DNA of 64,000 bases from contig JABWDB010000001.1 of the NCBI GenBank assembly GCA_019614645.1, positions 28,141,501 through 28,205,500 of the forward strand. The letters run 5' to 3'. Shown in pieces: positions 13,206 to 25,611 of this stretch. The DNA comes from Stratiolaelaps scimitus (lineage: Eukaryota; Arthropoda; Arachnida; Mesostigmata; Laelapidae). The notes below the pieces were generated by a model. The model was not told where the DNA came from. It did no database searches and was given only the letters and a program-made list of their open reading frames with translations. The translations under genes were made by a program, and so were the position numbers. Each line of letters opens with the position of its first letter. Position 1 is the stretch's first letter.

Positions 13206-15708
13206 TGAGAACACAACCCGCATTTTACATTTATCAAGTCCTGATCGAAATGGTTTTCCACGGAGATATGAGGCGCTCAATTTGTAGAAGTGGATAGCAC
13301 CGGGCGCATAGTGATTCTCATATTCGATTCAGGAGATCATAAATCTACTCGCTACAACTAATACATAAATCAAAAGGAAGTCGACAAAATATTACAGAAT
13401 TGTGTTTGAATTATCCCTGTTTGAATTGTGTTCAACTATCTCTGTTCTCTGCAACGATCTCATGTTTGCCACAGGAACATGGGATGCAAATTCCCTCATG
13501 AGAAGTGTCCAGAGAACAATGTAACTGTGACAGCTTTGTTAACCCTTCATAAGTCGAGTCCAAATATAATAAATTAATCGTAAATAAATAAATAAAACCC
13601 GAAACGACGCCTTTTAAGAAAAGCTCTTTTTCCACACAAGTTGTTACACTCGCAGGTGCATGGAGATACCATTGCTTTAGCATAGGTGGGTAAAGAGTCG
13701 ATATGCGGTAGCGCGGCCGAAAAGGAGGAAACTCGACCTCCTACCTCTCCAGGATTATTGACTTAGCCCTTCGTCTCGTTCACCTGATTGCAGGCCCAAC
13801 AGGGCATGAGTGCACACATTATGATGAGTAAATTATGATATCACATTTTCGTTTAAATATCCGTATGCGTCAAGCCATGATTTAAAACAACAATAAGCTA
13901 AAGGCACAATATGGGAAGAGATTGGCTACTGCCCCAATCCCGGCTGGAGCAACCGGCCGATTAAGATTGCGTTGTTATATTATTACATCACATATAAACA
14001 TCAAATATACACGAAGGATCATTTTACACAAAGGATCTTCAATCTACGGTCGGTTAGCGCAGATTATTTGCTCCCACCATTCGAGACATAGACAATGTTC
14101 AAACCAGCCCATGGTTAACCTGAGCAATGGATGTTGTCGTTATAGATACGTGGTTGTTGATGCTCTCATTTATTCTTGATAGCAGTGTGCCTGCTTGCGC
14201 AAGACCTCGAAGTGCCCGGCTGGAAGCCTGCCTCATTATTTTCTCCTTTAGTTTGTAGATTGCTCCCGCCCTCCAGATCGGTTAGTAAACCAACTTCAAA
14301 AGGATGAACGAACCATCGATGTATCCAGCTATTATACTACATGCCCATGCTACATGTCTGGCGGGTGGGCTATTCATTACCTCGAATGGTCAATGGCCTT
14401 ACGTGAAACTTGGGGTCGTCAGAAGGCTAATGCTCCAATACAAAGACGAGAACGACAGTGGTTGATCACCCGTACGAATTATTGCATGTTTACTCGAAGC
14501 AAGCAAAAAAAAGTATGGTGAACCGCCCACCACAAACTGGAGACACAACAACATCGAGAAACAACGGAAGCGGCCGTCCGCCGTGCGTAGCCGTCCACGC
14601 TGTGCTGCGCGGATGTCAGTCTGTCTGACCAATCGGTTCGGGAAAAGCCATAATAAAATGGGGCGGATGGGGGGGAGGGGATCGCTCAACTCACGATACG
14701 GGAAGCTAATTCAACAACGAACGACTGTTGGCGTGTCTATTGAGCCAGAGGAAACGGCCGGGGGCCGGCGAGGTCTGCCATAAATAACATTATGTTGAAC
14801 AAATACGCCGCGGACGTCCTGCCAAGGATTGCGTCTTGGAACCTGCGTCAGCCGTAATTTGTTGGGGTTCCACATCGACCTCGTTGAGAGAACCGGATAC
14901 GAGATTGTGGAATATAGGACGTATGTCGTCGGACAACGAAGAAGGCGCATTACCACATTAGGAGGACATAACCCAAATGGAAAACTGTTCTATGATTGAT
15001 CATTATTGCCACGCTAGCTAAGACAAATAGCATTGATCATATGAATAAAAATTCATTAAGCTCGCTGTTTTCATCCACGGGTGGCAAGTGCGAAGAGGGA
15101 TGATATCAAATCGATGTCTGGAGCCGATCTCGAATCGATTTCCCGTCACACAGAACAACAATACTAGCTGCACTGCGGCCTTCGCGTATCTTGGTTAACA
15201 CGAGAAAGCATAACTTTCAAAGGCCACATGATAATTGTGCGGAGTATAAGAGTTTGCTGGATGCGCACACTGCCCAGTCGTAAACGATTCGTCTAGTTTC
15301 TATGTAGGGTTTGTATCGCAAGCTCATTTCTTCTCTAGTATGGCTAGATCTTTTATCATAGATAACAGCTGCTTATGCCTCTTCTCTACTACGAGATATG
15401 ACTTTGGGACGATTATCTATAAAGTGATCAGGCGTATGGTGGAAGTCATTCAGTTACTGGAGGGAAATGTGGGGATTATGTCTAAGATTATGTCAGACAT
15501 ATGGCCTCCTTCCAAGTAGCAAGCGGTGTCAGGCGCACACTGGGTTTCTGAATTTCAAAATGGTTTGGGGGTCGTATCTCGTTGGACATCTGTTTCCCAA
15601 TAACTCTTGCCATTATTAAAATCACGAGCCGTCGTGAAGCAGAATTTAGAAAGCCAAGTGCCATAAGGGACTCTAGTCGCCATAGCTGCAGCTTACAGAC
15701 TGCGTCGA
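13206..15708. other. No supported gene
   Basis: Unique-looking DNA with short overlapping frames only. The minus-strand frame 14399-14689 and the plus-strand frame 13922-14179 have no motifs or splice support. Nothing else is visible. Confidence 0.5.
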
Positions 15709-15894
15709 TCCCGGTGGCGTGGTGCATTCGCGTGCGCCTTGCCATAGAAGGAGACATGTAGGTGCACGGTTTCGATGCCCACCGTTGCTCATTTGCCTTG
15801 ATAGTGGTCCGTCTTATGAAGCAGTGCCGAAAGCAGTTGTGCCGTGGACATTGAATGTTGGCTGTGAGTCAGCCCGGAAAATATCCTTAGCTTA
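15709..15894 (+). mobile_element. tRNA-derived SINE, copy C (most complete)
   Basis: The head begins CGGTGGCGTGGTGCATTCGC (A-box region) and carries the B-box-like GCACGGTTTCGATGCCCACC near 15768. The body follows at 15808: GTCCGTCTTATGAAGCAGTG, CCGAAAGCAG, GTGGACATTGAATGTTGGCT, GTGAGTCAGCCCGGAAAATA. This is the copy in which head and body are both readable, so it defines the family. Its full length is roughly 180 bases. No clear target-site duplication or tail was found. Confidence 0.75.
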
Positions 15895-16300
15895 CAGGCT
15901 CGTCCTGTCTGAGTTTCGCGCTCGAGAGAGAGAGAACGATCCGACACCTTAAACAAGCCAGAAGGTTCTCGCTCGAGGTTAAACCGGTATTCCTGTAATA
16001 GTTCTACTTGTGTTCTGTACATCCCATGTATATTGTTGTTTGTGCTAATGATTGTATCTCGACAGTTAGCACCCGTTCTGCGATGTAATTAACTTCTTTA
16101 GTATCTTTAACAAGAATTTAAGTATTGTAAAAACTGCAGTTCCGTCAATATACTACAATTTGAATTGGATGGAAAATTTCTCGAGAATGCTCGTTGTCAA
16201 ATAAGTATTTAGCGTTGCCCATCTGCTTACGTGTCAATCTGCGAGATTGCTTTATTCAATTATTCGACGTTCAACGATTCTCATTGAAAATATCAACCAA

Positions 16301-16377
16301 TTTTTTCCGGGCAAAACGCTCAGTCAACATTTAACGTCCGCGGTACTGCTTTCAGCATTGCTTCATAAGACGGACCC
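16301..16377 (-). mobile_element. SINE body fragment, copy D
   Basis: Read on the minus strand: GTCCGTCTTATGAAGCAATG, CTGAAAGCAGTACCGCGGAC, GTTAAATGTTGACTGAGCG, CCCGGAAAAAA. It contains only the body; the head is missing. It lies about 400 bases from copy C in the opposite orientation. Confidence 0.75.
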
Positions 16378-16439
16378 CTTGATGCAACTGTTCAATGTTG
16401 CTGTAGTGAAATATCAACAATCTAAGCAAGTTCAGCAGT

Positions 16440-17470
16440 AACGTCTGTACTGGAAAATTGCACTATATCATTAAAACTAAGAAATATGAAATATGCTTGA
16501 AGCTCAGTTAGTGTAGTTGTTGCTCGTAAGAATAAATACAATGAATATGCATTTCTATTAAAAAAAAACGAAACAGAACTAAACAAAGAGTAGATAAGTT
16601 TGTCTCATTGTGTTGTAACGCGATCGAGAGCTCAATTGAACAGTAACGTGTCAAGCCGGGCTCCCGAATGTCGTCGCAGAATGTATGGTAGTATGCCGCC
16701 TGAACAGCGGATCGAGTAATCAGACCCCAGACTAACCACCGTCGACTATGGACGTCCTTCCTTTAATCGATCACCATAACTCGAGTCTTATAATAATCTG
16801 CTTTCACCATCTTATTCTTGCTGCAGCCGCCGGACGACACCTACTGACCATCGAAGGCCAAAGGCCAACGTATAAACGTATAGACTCCTACAGGGTACAC
16901 TATCAAGATGATCTGCCAGCGTTCGGCGATTAGTCGATCACGTGCTACCGACTGTGTGTTCGATCGTAGGCTAACGTCCATTGACTCCTCGGTGGCTAAC
17001 TAAAATAGATCCTGGTATCGTTAAACCATTTGGCACGTGGTGGATTAGATATGGACAGTCACGCAGGAGCTCTGAGGCTCTGCTGGAGTTTTTTTCCTTA
17101 TATAGACAGGCGCGGAGAGTAGGGTGGCGTCCACCCTGGTCGAACCAGACAACACTCGCCTACTGACTATTCATGAAAATGCTACCAAATGCGGCATGCG
17201 GCGTTTGAGGAATGATAGGTGTATCCTCAAAGCGGGAAGATGCCATGACAGCTATTGTTATGTTACCGTCGGGGCCCACCAGTATATATCGTAAAATTCG
17301 GTGGGGGGTTCCGAACTACGGCTTGGCAATGTAGGGAATCGCTCGTTGGGTGAATAATGAAGGCGTTTGCATTGCAACTCACGAACCTGCCCGCGGAAGT
17401 GACTCCCAATTATCAGGGGGCAATGGGATTCGCTAGACAACGGCAGGCTGCCAGTGCACGAGGGTACGAT
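16440..17470. other. No supported gene
   Basis: Unique DNA with an A8 run near 16560. Nothing recognisable on either strand. Confidence 0.5.
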
Positions 17471-17474
17471 GGGT

Positions 17475-17562
17475 CCTCTGGATGGTCTAGTGGTGAGCGT
17501 CTTGGACTGCTAGACCGGAGCGACGTGTGTGTTGGGTTCAAATCCTGTCAGACGCAGAGAAT
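17475..17562 (+). tRNA. tRNA-Ser(GCT)-like relic
   Basis: The A-box region TGGTCTAGTGGTGAGCG (from 17483), an anticodon loop CTGCTAG with GCT at 17509-17511, a long variable region and the B-box GGGTTCAAATCC (17533-17544) occur in the order of a type II serine tRNA. The acceptor stem does not pair and the anticodon and T stems have mismatches. It is more likely a tRNA pseudogene or the head of an old SINE than a working tRNA. Its body does not match copies A-E. Confidence 0.5.
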
Positions 17563-19826
17563 CTTTGGAGTTCTTTATCTGAAGATTCTTGCCAGGCACG
17601 AGTAAGGCAGAGAACAAGCAAAGGTGGCCCCGACAGGTCCTCATAGTAATACCTAAAAGGTTAAGAGCTGAGGCCTGTCAGATAGGGGAACTGCTGAGGG
17701 TCAGCTCGAAAAACAATTTTAGGGTACGATGGCGATCACCAGGTCCGTGCCAGCGGACGACCACGACTTGCCATTTAGTAGATGACGGCTTCGTTTGAGA
17801 TTGTGGCACAGCTAGAGTATATGTGGTCGCATACGACTGAATGTGTCGCCACCTTAGTCACTGTCGTGTTATGCACATATCTCAATACAAGCGAGGTAAA
17901 CAGGTAAAGTAGCATCTGTTTCAACTGTAAACTCACGTTTTCCTCGAACTGGACTCTTACGCTGTCGAGCTATATAGTCTAGTGTATTACCCTACTGTAA
18001 TTTCCATCCACCTGGGTATCTTCACTCACATATATATATATATACAGAGCACATAGCATACATTCAATATTCTCCCACCCGATGGGCGGAGATATTTCAT
18101 ACATGAGCAAGGATGCTGAGTGACGAAGACACAGATCTCCTCATGCAACTCCTCGCCTTGTCTATAGCCCCCTTCTGGCTGTTCGTGCCGCCATCCACGA
18201 GCGAGCAGTATGGCGTGTTAGACTGCGGGTTACGCTATTCCTGTCCAGAGGAGCCCTGTACGCCACTCATATATATGTATATATGAACCTAGATATATAT
18301 GTTCACACATCCAGCCATTGCCTCTGATATTATGCAAACACAAGCCTTCAAACACACTTATACACAGCCGCAATAGAAGTTAAGAGGACGGACCTTAGAT
18401 GTCTGGTAAATAGCCTCAGTCGCATGCATGTATACGAGACACTGCGGCGACTCTGCGCCGGAGCCGTGGGGCCTTGGGCAAGCCAGTATGCCGGCCGCCT
18501 TGCCGACCGCTGTTGGATGATTATACTCTGCAGCGCTTACGGCCGACTACAGGCACCCAGCCGCACGCTGCCACTGAGGCCTCTGCCGCCGGTGCCAACG
18601 ACGGCGTCGGCGGTGGCAGCGGCCTGGGTGTGGAGGAAACCGCCCTGAGAGCCAGCGGTTTGTATCGCTCCGTTGCGCTGACAGTAGATCAGTCTGTGTA
18701 CGGCAGCTGGCAGCAGCTAAGGAAGAAAGGCAATATCACTAAGAGTTCTACTAATGTGTGGCTTCAGCCAACAGCCCCACCATTCTGGCAAGGAGAGCTG
18801 TGCGTGTAGCAAATACTGAGTAGATGTAGCGGAAATACACAGTGTGATTATTATTCATGGCGAACAAACATGACCGGCACAGCTATGAGGTTACGGCAAA
18901 TGATGGCGAACGCTTCGGCAGGAGAACGCCGCTCCTCTCTTCATTCCTTACGTCGTCGACGCAACTGGCCACGATATGCCTGCAACCTCGTTTATGAGCT
19001 CTTGCCTCTCTATATATCTATCTATTTATCTATCTCCACGCCTCGCTATAGTGTATATACCTGATATCTGCGCAAGTAAGCATTTGAACAACCGTAAGCT
19101 GCTGTCGGCGTAGCCGTACGACAGCCTCAGCAACTGGGCCAGCAGGATCAACAGCAACAACAACAAAGTTTATGAGCGATGATTCATCGTCGTCCTTTTG
19201 TGGCCGCTATAATACTGTCTGGGTTCGGCCTCGCTCGCCAGACGCAGCAGGCACCACCGATTGGCCTTCATGAGCAATGGACCACGGACAGAAGTAAATA
19301 TATATGGGCGTTGACATCTATCACACAGCATCCGAGTTGAGGAAGTTATATCAGCATTATCGCATGTCGTGTGATTTAATATGAACCGCCATCAAGACAG
19401 GTGAATGCGAAACACTATCAAAGCAAAATGACGCCCTTAAAGAACGCAACCTCGCGAATGATGGCGCTGTAAACGTATTCTACACTGCGCTCTGGTGTTG
19501 TTCCAGTCAACACTGTTTGGCAATCATGGAAGTGCGGCCTTGAGCTATCAGCTGTTTCTTGACGCTATAAATATTTAGTCGCACATAGTGTACGAGTGAG
19601 TCTCTCTGCACCTCCCTGCCCACCGAATTGATACATCGAACAGCTTCATTGCGTATATCGGCCACATTTTCATCTGTTTGATACTTTGTGCAAATGCAAG
19701 CGGTTGCAGTTTGACATGCGAGTCACAGTTAAAAGGATCAACGAGCTCAATGAAGAGCCCAAAGACATTCAAGGCACACTCCTTCGTCCTTAACATCCAT
19801 TCTATCGTTCTCCGCTTCGATGTCTC

Positions 19827-19865
<39 letters not shown>

Positions 19866-20062
19866 AGCTCGTAGGTGTGTACTCCTTGTGAGGGCAAACG
19901 TCTTGAAATCCTGCTCATCTGTTTGAAGCCTCGGTCGACCTCCGAGTGCCATCTTGTTCTATTTTTCCCTCAGATTTTTTCCCATTGACTCCTATGCTAT
20001 TTCGCGCCCTCTATATAGATGCGACTCTCATTTCGTCCTATCATTTCGCTAACTTTCTTTTA
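17563..20062. other. No firmly supported gene
   Basis: Mixed DNA. The plus-strand frame 18474-18809 (111 codons) has a GC-rich Ala/Gly part after a possible acceptor (actctgcag near 18533) and could be an exon, but it shows no motif. The minus-strand frame 19575-19952 contains the MKLFDVSIRW segment resembling the frame at 8.0 kb. Both are left uncalled. Confidence 0.35.
19831..19863. repeat. (CT)n microsatellite
   Basis: A perfect CT run of about 33 bases. Confidence 0.95.
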
Positions 20063-20410
20063 GAGACAGGCCTGCCTGTACAGGCGAACATATCATAGAT
20101 GTACGAGGCGAGGGCCAAATACCACACGTCGTCGCCGCCGGCCGTTCTCGCGCTCCACATATTACACATACGCGTACATACGATGGGATTGAACGAGGAA
20201 ACACATCGATACCTTGAGCCATCCGTGTTCAGCCGCGAAAGCCCAGTCTGCAGAGGGTGCGCCCCCTTCTGTGAACAGGAGACCATCGCTGTTTGGGGTA
20301 AACGGATGGACGTGGTGGTGGTGGTCCTGACTCTATACACTGTAGGCTGTAAGGGCTCAATGGGAAGTGAGATTTTGGAACCCATTGCTGATAAAGGGGG
20401 TGCCACAGAC
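20063..20410 (+). other. Candidate plus-strand exon, antisense to other candidates
   Basis: An acceptor (aactttcttttag) precedes this segment and a donor (GAC|gtgagtac) follows it. One frame is open from an ATG at 20099, which sits directly after an in-frame TAG, to the donor (about 104 codons). It includes a hydrophobic run MDVVVVVLTLYTVGC that could be a signal anchor. The opposite strand is also open and has its own splice sites here, so only one of the two readings is likely real. No family is recognised. Confidence 0.3.
20229..20387 (-). CDS. Candidate minus-strand terminal exon, unknown protein
   Basis: A strong acceptor with a pyrimidine tract (caccccctttatcag) starts the segment, which then stays open for 52 codons to a TGA in the phase delivered by the upstream candidate exon at 20694-20816. 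It begins QWVPKSHFPLSPYSL and contains PPPPRPSVYP, so it is Pro/Arg-rich. Another frame from an ATG two bases in is also open. It overlaps a plus-strand candidate exon, so strand assignment is uncertain. No domain is recognised. Confidence 0.3.
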   Translation of the reverse strand, partial: QWVPKSHFPLSPYSLQCIESGPPPPRPSVYPKQRWSPVHRRGRTLCRLGFRG

Positions 20411-20693
20411 GTGAGTACGCATTATTATTCAGGCAAAGCGCGAGATGTATGGCTCATCGAGAGAGAGCGAGAGAGAGACGGCGGTAGAGGAATTGGTGGC
20501 CGGAATCTCTCTTCGTTTTCACTTCTTCTTCGCCAGCCCCCAAAGTGTTTCTAGGCAAACTGACACTGGACCACACACAACAGCCACAAACGCCGGCAGC
20601 CTTCCTTCTTCAACCTTTCCTCTCTCCTCGTTCCCGGTCTGAATACCCACACCCGGTCTAAACACCGTCCCCGCACTCGGTCGGTACACTCAC

Positions 20694-20816
20694 CTCAGAG
20701 ATACACGTCCTCACAATCGTCCGGAGCTTGTCGCTGCTACCGTCGTCGTCGTCGTCCTCGTCGGTTGCTTGCTTGCTCGGTGCTAGTAGCCGGGCGGGCT
20801 TGCGCCGTTCGGCGGC
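20694..20816 (-). CDS. Candidate minus-strand exon with acidic run
   Basis: The 41-codon segment ends at a strong donor (GAG|gtgagtgt) and may begin after gagcagcag. In the phase shown it reads AAERRKPARLLAPSKQATDE, then an Asp run, then SSDKLRTIVRTCISE. Basic, acidic and amphipathic parts follow one another as in a real polypeptide. Its phase joins the exon at 20229-20387. GTC triplets on the plus strand produce the Asp run, so chance openness is possible. Function unknown. Confidence 0.35.
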
Positions 20817-21257
20817 CTGCTGCTCGTTCAGTCACTCTCGTGTGATTCGGCTAAACCATTCAGCAGAGGCGACGGTCGAGGGATCCTTCGTTGTCCCCGA
20901 GTTGTCCGTCAGGTCGACAGAGAAGACCTCTCATGAGGCGCTGCTGTGCTTCGCCTGTGTATGCTGCTTGGTTGGCGGATGTTCGTTGCTTTGCTAACTC
21001 ACGTCCCTCCTGGCTCTGCTGACGATCCTCTTCGCTCTCCTTCCGCGAGAAGGCGAGTGTCGTCCAACCTTCGTCGGTCGACTCCGTTCACCCAAGGCAT
21101 GCTCGTGCATGGGCAGGGGATTAACGATGAACGACGCCCCGCTGCTGTCGCGGCGGCCGCCGCCGCCGCCATCAAAGCACGATTAGCATGGACGGGGAAC
21201 AAGGGGTGTGAGGCTGAACCCCCGCGATGTCCCCGCTGCTCCCATCCAACATATCAC

Positions 21258-21343
21258 CGCTCGGCCTCGTACTGCGAACCGGAGTTCTTCCTCAGGATCT
21301 CGTTGCAGTCGCGTTCCTGTCGCCTGTGCCCCGTTAGCTCCAT
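21258..21343 (-). CDS. Candidate first coding exon, minus strand
   Basis: An ATG at 21343 opens a frame reading MELTGHRRQERDCNEILRKN, ending 28 codons later at a donor-like GAGCG|gtgata. Codons are rich in G or C at the third base, unlike the flanking frames. It ends in a phase that does not directly join the candidate exon at 20816, so an intervening exon or a different acceptor would be needed. It lies inside a GC/CpG-rich block that could be its promoter side. No family is recognised. Confidence 0.3.
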
Positions 21344-23174
21344 GGAGCAGTAGGGTGGCAGCGAGTGCATATCCAGGGGTACCGAACCCGTTTATACCCA
21401 CGCGTCCCCTCTTACCCCCCTATCCAGCCCCGTTTTGCGACATTCCCTTGCGAAAAGCCGGCCGTTGCCAGACGCTCGTCGGACAGGGTCCCGCAGAGAA
21501 CAGGAAGAGGGTCTAGCCCCAATTTGGTCGTCAGGCGACGCGGCTCGAGGGAAAGGATACGGGATAGGATGAGCCCCACTAGGATGGATCCGGACGAAAC
21601 GAGGGGTCGGGCCTCCAGTCGCCAGCGGAATGGAAGGACCAGACCGAATGGTTTGGGCCTGGCGTCGGACTAGGCCAAAGAAGAAACAGGCGGCATGCTT
21701 GGTGACGGGCCAGCGAAGAACCGCCCGGACAGAGCGGGAGAGAAAGAACCATCAGGATGTCGGCGTCGGTCGGTGTGGCCGGTGCCAGGACGGACGATGG
21801 GAATGTGGTATGGGCGGGTGCGAGGCAGCAGGACCCGCACGACGTCCCGGGTGTCCTGATAGACTGCGCGACGCGTGTCGCCGTCCGGCGGCACCGCTGC
21901 CTGCTGCTGCTGCTGGCTCCGGGTCCACTGCCGCATTTCAACTCAACTTCCCTCTCCTTCTGCGGCAGTCGAACAGGCGTACACGTCGCCAGCCAGCCAA
22001 CGTTCGCCTCGCTTCAGTCACCTCCGAATAGGTACTGCCGGCCGCAGGTGGCCTCACCGGACGAGCAACAGCAGCAGCGGCGCCACATGAATCTGCGTTC
22101 CCGCTACCGCCTTCTCTGTCGCCTATACTATACACACTGTGTGGCCACCAACGAGTGAACCGAAACTTTCTCAAGGATGCCGGATTCTCCGACGAATTCC
22201 CTCGGCATCGACTTCACTCAGACGTGACACGCGGTATCGCGGCAACGAGCCACGAAGCGCGAGCGAGGGAGCGAGTGTCGCTCTCGTTGTCGTCGCCGTC
22301 ACGATGATTACTAGTGTCGCATTATCATCACAATAATTAAATGATTCTTTTCGCAGCACCAATCATCCGAGTAAGCGAGCAATAATGGCTAGCGAGCGAA
22401 ACCAGCAACAACGTTCATTTCCCGGAGCTGCAGCAGCAGCACCAGCAACAGACGCACGTATACACCATACAATTTTACTTAGCGAGAGTATGCCTTTACC
22501 TTCAGTGCCGCTGCTGAAGGTCGCAAAGCCTGCGACGCGGGTAATAGAGTACATTGTCGACGAGTGACCAGTTTGAAGGTCGAACAAGAGAAATTGCTTA
22601 ATTTGAAATAAATTAATCTCAATGGCATCTTGAATTCGAGACGTTGCATACTTAGTGGAGGAAAATTGATTGACGACCGGGTATGTTTGACCACTATTTT
22701 CTCAGAACGTGGAACTTTACGATGTATCATGCAATACCTCTGGCGCCTAGCGTATTCAGACGCATTCAGGGTAGCACGGCTTCGAGTTTTGGGAGATGAC
22801 GGTGTGTTTCTGTCCTCAGACAGTCCGCTTTGCTAGGACGAACGAAACTCGTCATTGGAATTAAATAGAAGGCAGGTCGCCAGCGATTTGCGGTTTGCTC
22901 AGATTTGATCAATAAACGATTCAAATTGTCAACGAAATCCAGCGATCCATCAAGTGTCGAGTAATATTCTTCCTTATATTAATTTTGTGCTGCTTCGCCT
23001 TAGTAAAGACTGGTGAACGGAGCAACATTTTACTATCCTCACTGTAACCTATGGTGGCTGAAATCGGCCACTTAATTATACATAATGAAATTTTATTATG
23101 GTTAAAGGCCGGGCGGCAGGGAAATCTTTCCCCGATTATATCTCGATAGGGGGAGATATATTGTGAGTTGAATT

Positions 23175-23200
23175 AGAGAAAGAGAGAGAGAGAGAGAGAG
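23175..23200. repeat. (GA)n microsatellite
   Basis: A GA run of about 26 bases. Confidence 0.9.
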
Positions 23201-23502
23201 CTCCATGCCATCTTGCTACCACGTTGAAACTATTTATTTAAAAGGCTACGACATATGAGTCACCAAAGAGCCACAGCTAACCGTTCTTCAGCGTATGCTT
23301 TATTTAAAAAATAATTTAAAAGTGCAGTGCATTGGGAGCGAGAGACACACGCTTGATAACTGTTGTGGATGGTCAATTATAGGATTATAAGCCGCGAGCT
23401 CAATTAAAATAAATTAAAAGATAAATATCGTCTGAATAGTGGGCTCTTCGCTGTCAGGCCAGCTGTTCTGGAATTAGGCTTTGTGGCCGCGTATTGTTTT
23501 TA

Positions 23503-23505
<3 letters not shown>

Positions 23506-23598
<93 letters not shown>

Positions 23599-23627
23599 GT
23601 ATATATATATAAATATATATATATATA
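23506..23627. repeat. Long compound (TA)n microsatellite
   Basis: About 120 bases of TA with a few G or A interruptions after 23582. It is the longest simple repeat in the window and the most likely place for length error or strand slippage. Confidence 0.95.
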
Positions 23628-24702
23628 CCGACCTGGTTGACAAGAAACATATCGGAGTGAAGAGGCGAATATTGATGTTGGCTGTCCATTGCCACGATTT
23701 GTACATATGTTGTGACGGTTCGTTAGCACGCAGTGACCTTGGTACTTTCACTCCGAATCGGAGCCGAACGTTTGAAGCACCGGCGTTTCGCAAAGTCACT
23801 TGTAATCAAGTGGAATACAACGTACAAACATTATCGTCGCATTTCCAATAGTTGAATTGGCCAACCCTGAAAGTGCCGGTGTTTTCCATCCGCTCATTGT
23901 GTGTTTGCTTTGTTCAGCTTCTAGCCATGGCGAGGTTAGGTGAAAATAGAAAACACATAAGAAGAAAACACATAAGCCTAGAACGAAACGAAGCCAGACT
24001 TGCGCCACAGCTGCGTTTGACACGACCATCTTACTCTCTGGCTGTTGATGCTGTGAGCAAACGTAATCTAGCAGCCGTTTCATAGTCTAAGGAACGGCCT
24101 GGAAGATACCTGCACCGGATATGTGCCCCAACTGGACACTTGTCCACAATATAGCGCCCACTCGAATTACTACTGCTCCTAGCATTTACTCAAGGACAGG
24201 AATACTGATATTACTAAGATGTCCGCTATGGCTGAGGAAACAATATGGGAATTCATCACACCTATGTAAATGTGCCAATTTCGAGTTGGCCCACACAGCG
24301 TAGGCTGCGAAGGCGTAATCAGAGCGCGAGTACGGCAACGAGGACCTTTGAATTTCACCCATAAATGATCTTAAGGGTCCGTCGCGCAGATATATATTAC
24401 CACTTATACTGTGGTAAGTCAAATTGTAGTAGCTAATTTGTAACCTGCTGGCGAAATATTCAATGCACGAAATGCTATCAAACTAATACGCTCTATATAA
24501 TGGTTGTGTGAGAAATATCAATTATTCAGAAGCCGAAATCAATACTAATCGGATATGCGAGGTTGTAAGTATCAAACCATGTCTTCAACACTGGAAGCCC
24601 ACCTACATCTGTTTTATGTTGCAGCAGTCCTCGAGTAGATCGACTTGATCGCTGTTATTATAGCGATGTGAACCCACGCGCAAGATCAATGAACCCACGC
24701 CC

Positions 24703-24723
24703 TATATATATATATATATATAT
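24703..24723. repeat. (TA)n microsatellite
   Basis: A short TA run following two near-copies of GAACCCACGC. Confidence 0.85.
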
Positions 24724-25569
24724 TCTAATGTGATTGTTTCGGTGGCGAAGTATTCAATGGTGATGTTTAATTGACGCGAACGCGAAGTTCGACCAACGAG
24801 CTCAAAGTGGACAATACGACATAGACACACATACATGCCCATGCTCAATATATAACACATTTCAACGGGTGCATAACCGGCGCTGTTACTAACATCACTG
24901 CGAAAAGCACAGTTCATCACGAACGAATTTTCCTTCGGGGCGCAGAACACAAAGGGTCGTGGTGGTTTGCATAGAATCATTATATGTAGAGCAAGACATG
25001 TATACGTCTCAAGGACCGCCGGCTCAAACCTGCGGCCTCCAGCTATTTACAGTCAGACATTTCGTCGTCGAAGTCACCGTGCGGTGGTTTTGTCTTCACA
25101 CTCTCGCACTGTGGCCTCTTTTTTGGTGGAGAATATAATAGACATCGCATCGATGAAACTGCTTGAGCATGTACAATACAACATCATTGAGGTGCACATT
25201 GTCGAGCCTTCCACGGTTCATCGATGACTGCGACGACACGGCCACCAGGAGACACCAATGGACAGGACCTGTAGTGTCCTAACCGGCTTCCCTGTTCACT
25301 CGCTCGATTTCGACATTCATTTATTCACTCACTTCCACCGTCTCTATCCGCTCTCTTCGATGGCATGGCACCGACATGGACCACGCCTATTGCGGCAATA
25401 GTTGTCACCGTCACGGCAGCATTGTGTTCGAGCGGGCAGACGACGCCGACGAACTGTCAACATCGATTACGTTGCCAGGCTTATGTGACATGCTGTACTG
25501 CCCGAGCTATTATAACATGGATGCATCACCCGTGCTTGTATCTGGTACATTCGGTAAGTGAGGTTATTG

Positions 25570-25572
<3 letters not shown>

Positions 25573-25610
<38 letters not shown>
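25573..25610. repeat. (TA)n microsatellite
   Basis: A TA run of 38 bases. Confidence 0.9.

Positions 25611-25611
<1 letters not shown>

Larger units (their letters stand above)
20640..22340. promoter_or_regulatory. GC/CpG-rich block, promoter-like
   Basis: This block is much richer in GC and CpG than its surroundings, with short CAG/GCC triplet runs (20745-20760, 21145-21172, 21900-21916). Such blocks in this window coincide with 5' ends of gene candidates (compare 38.5-41 kb and 56.4-56.7 kb). The many overlapping open frames are mostly a by-product of base composition. No specific promoter element is claimed. Confidence 0.35.

Noticed and set aside
23474..23799. Tyr-Ile repeat proteins on the minus strand
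   Set aside because: They are readings of the long TA microsatellite, which is open in every frame.
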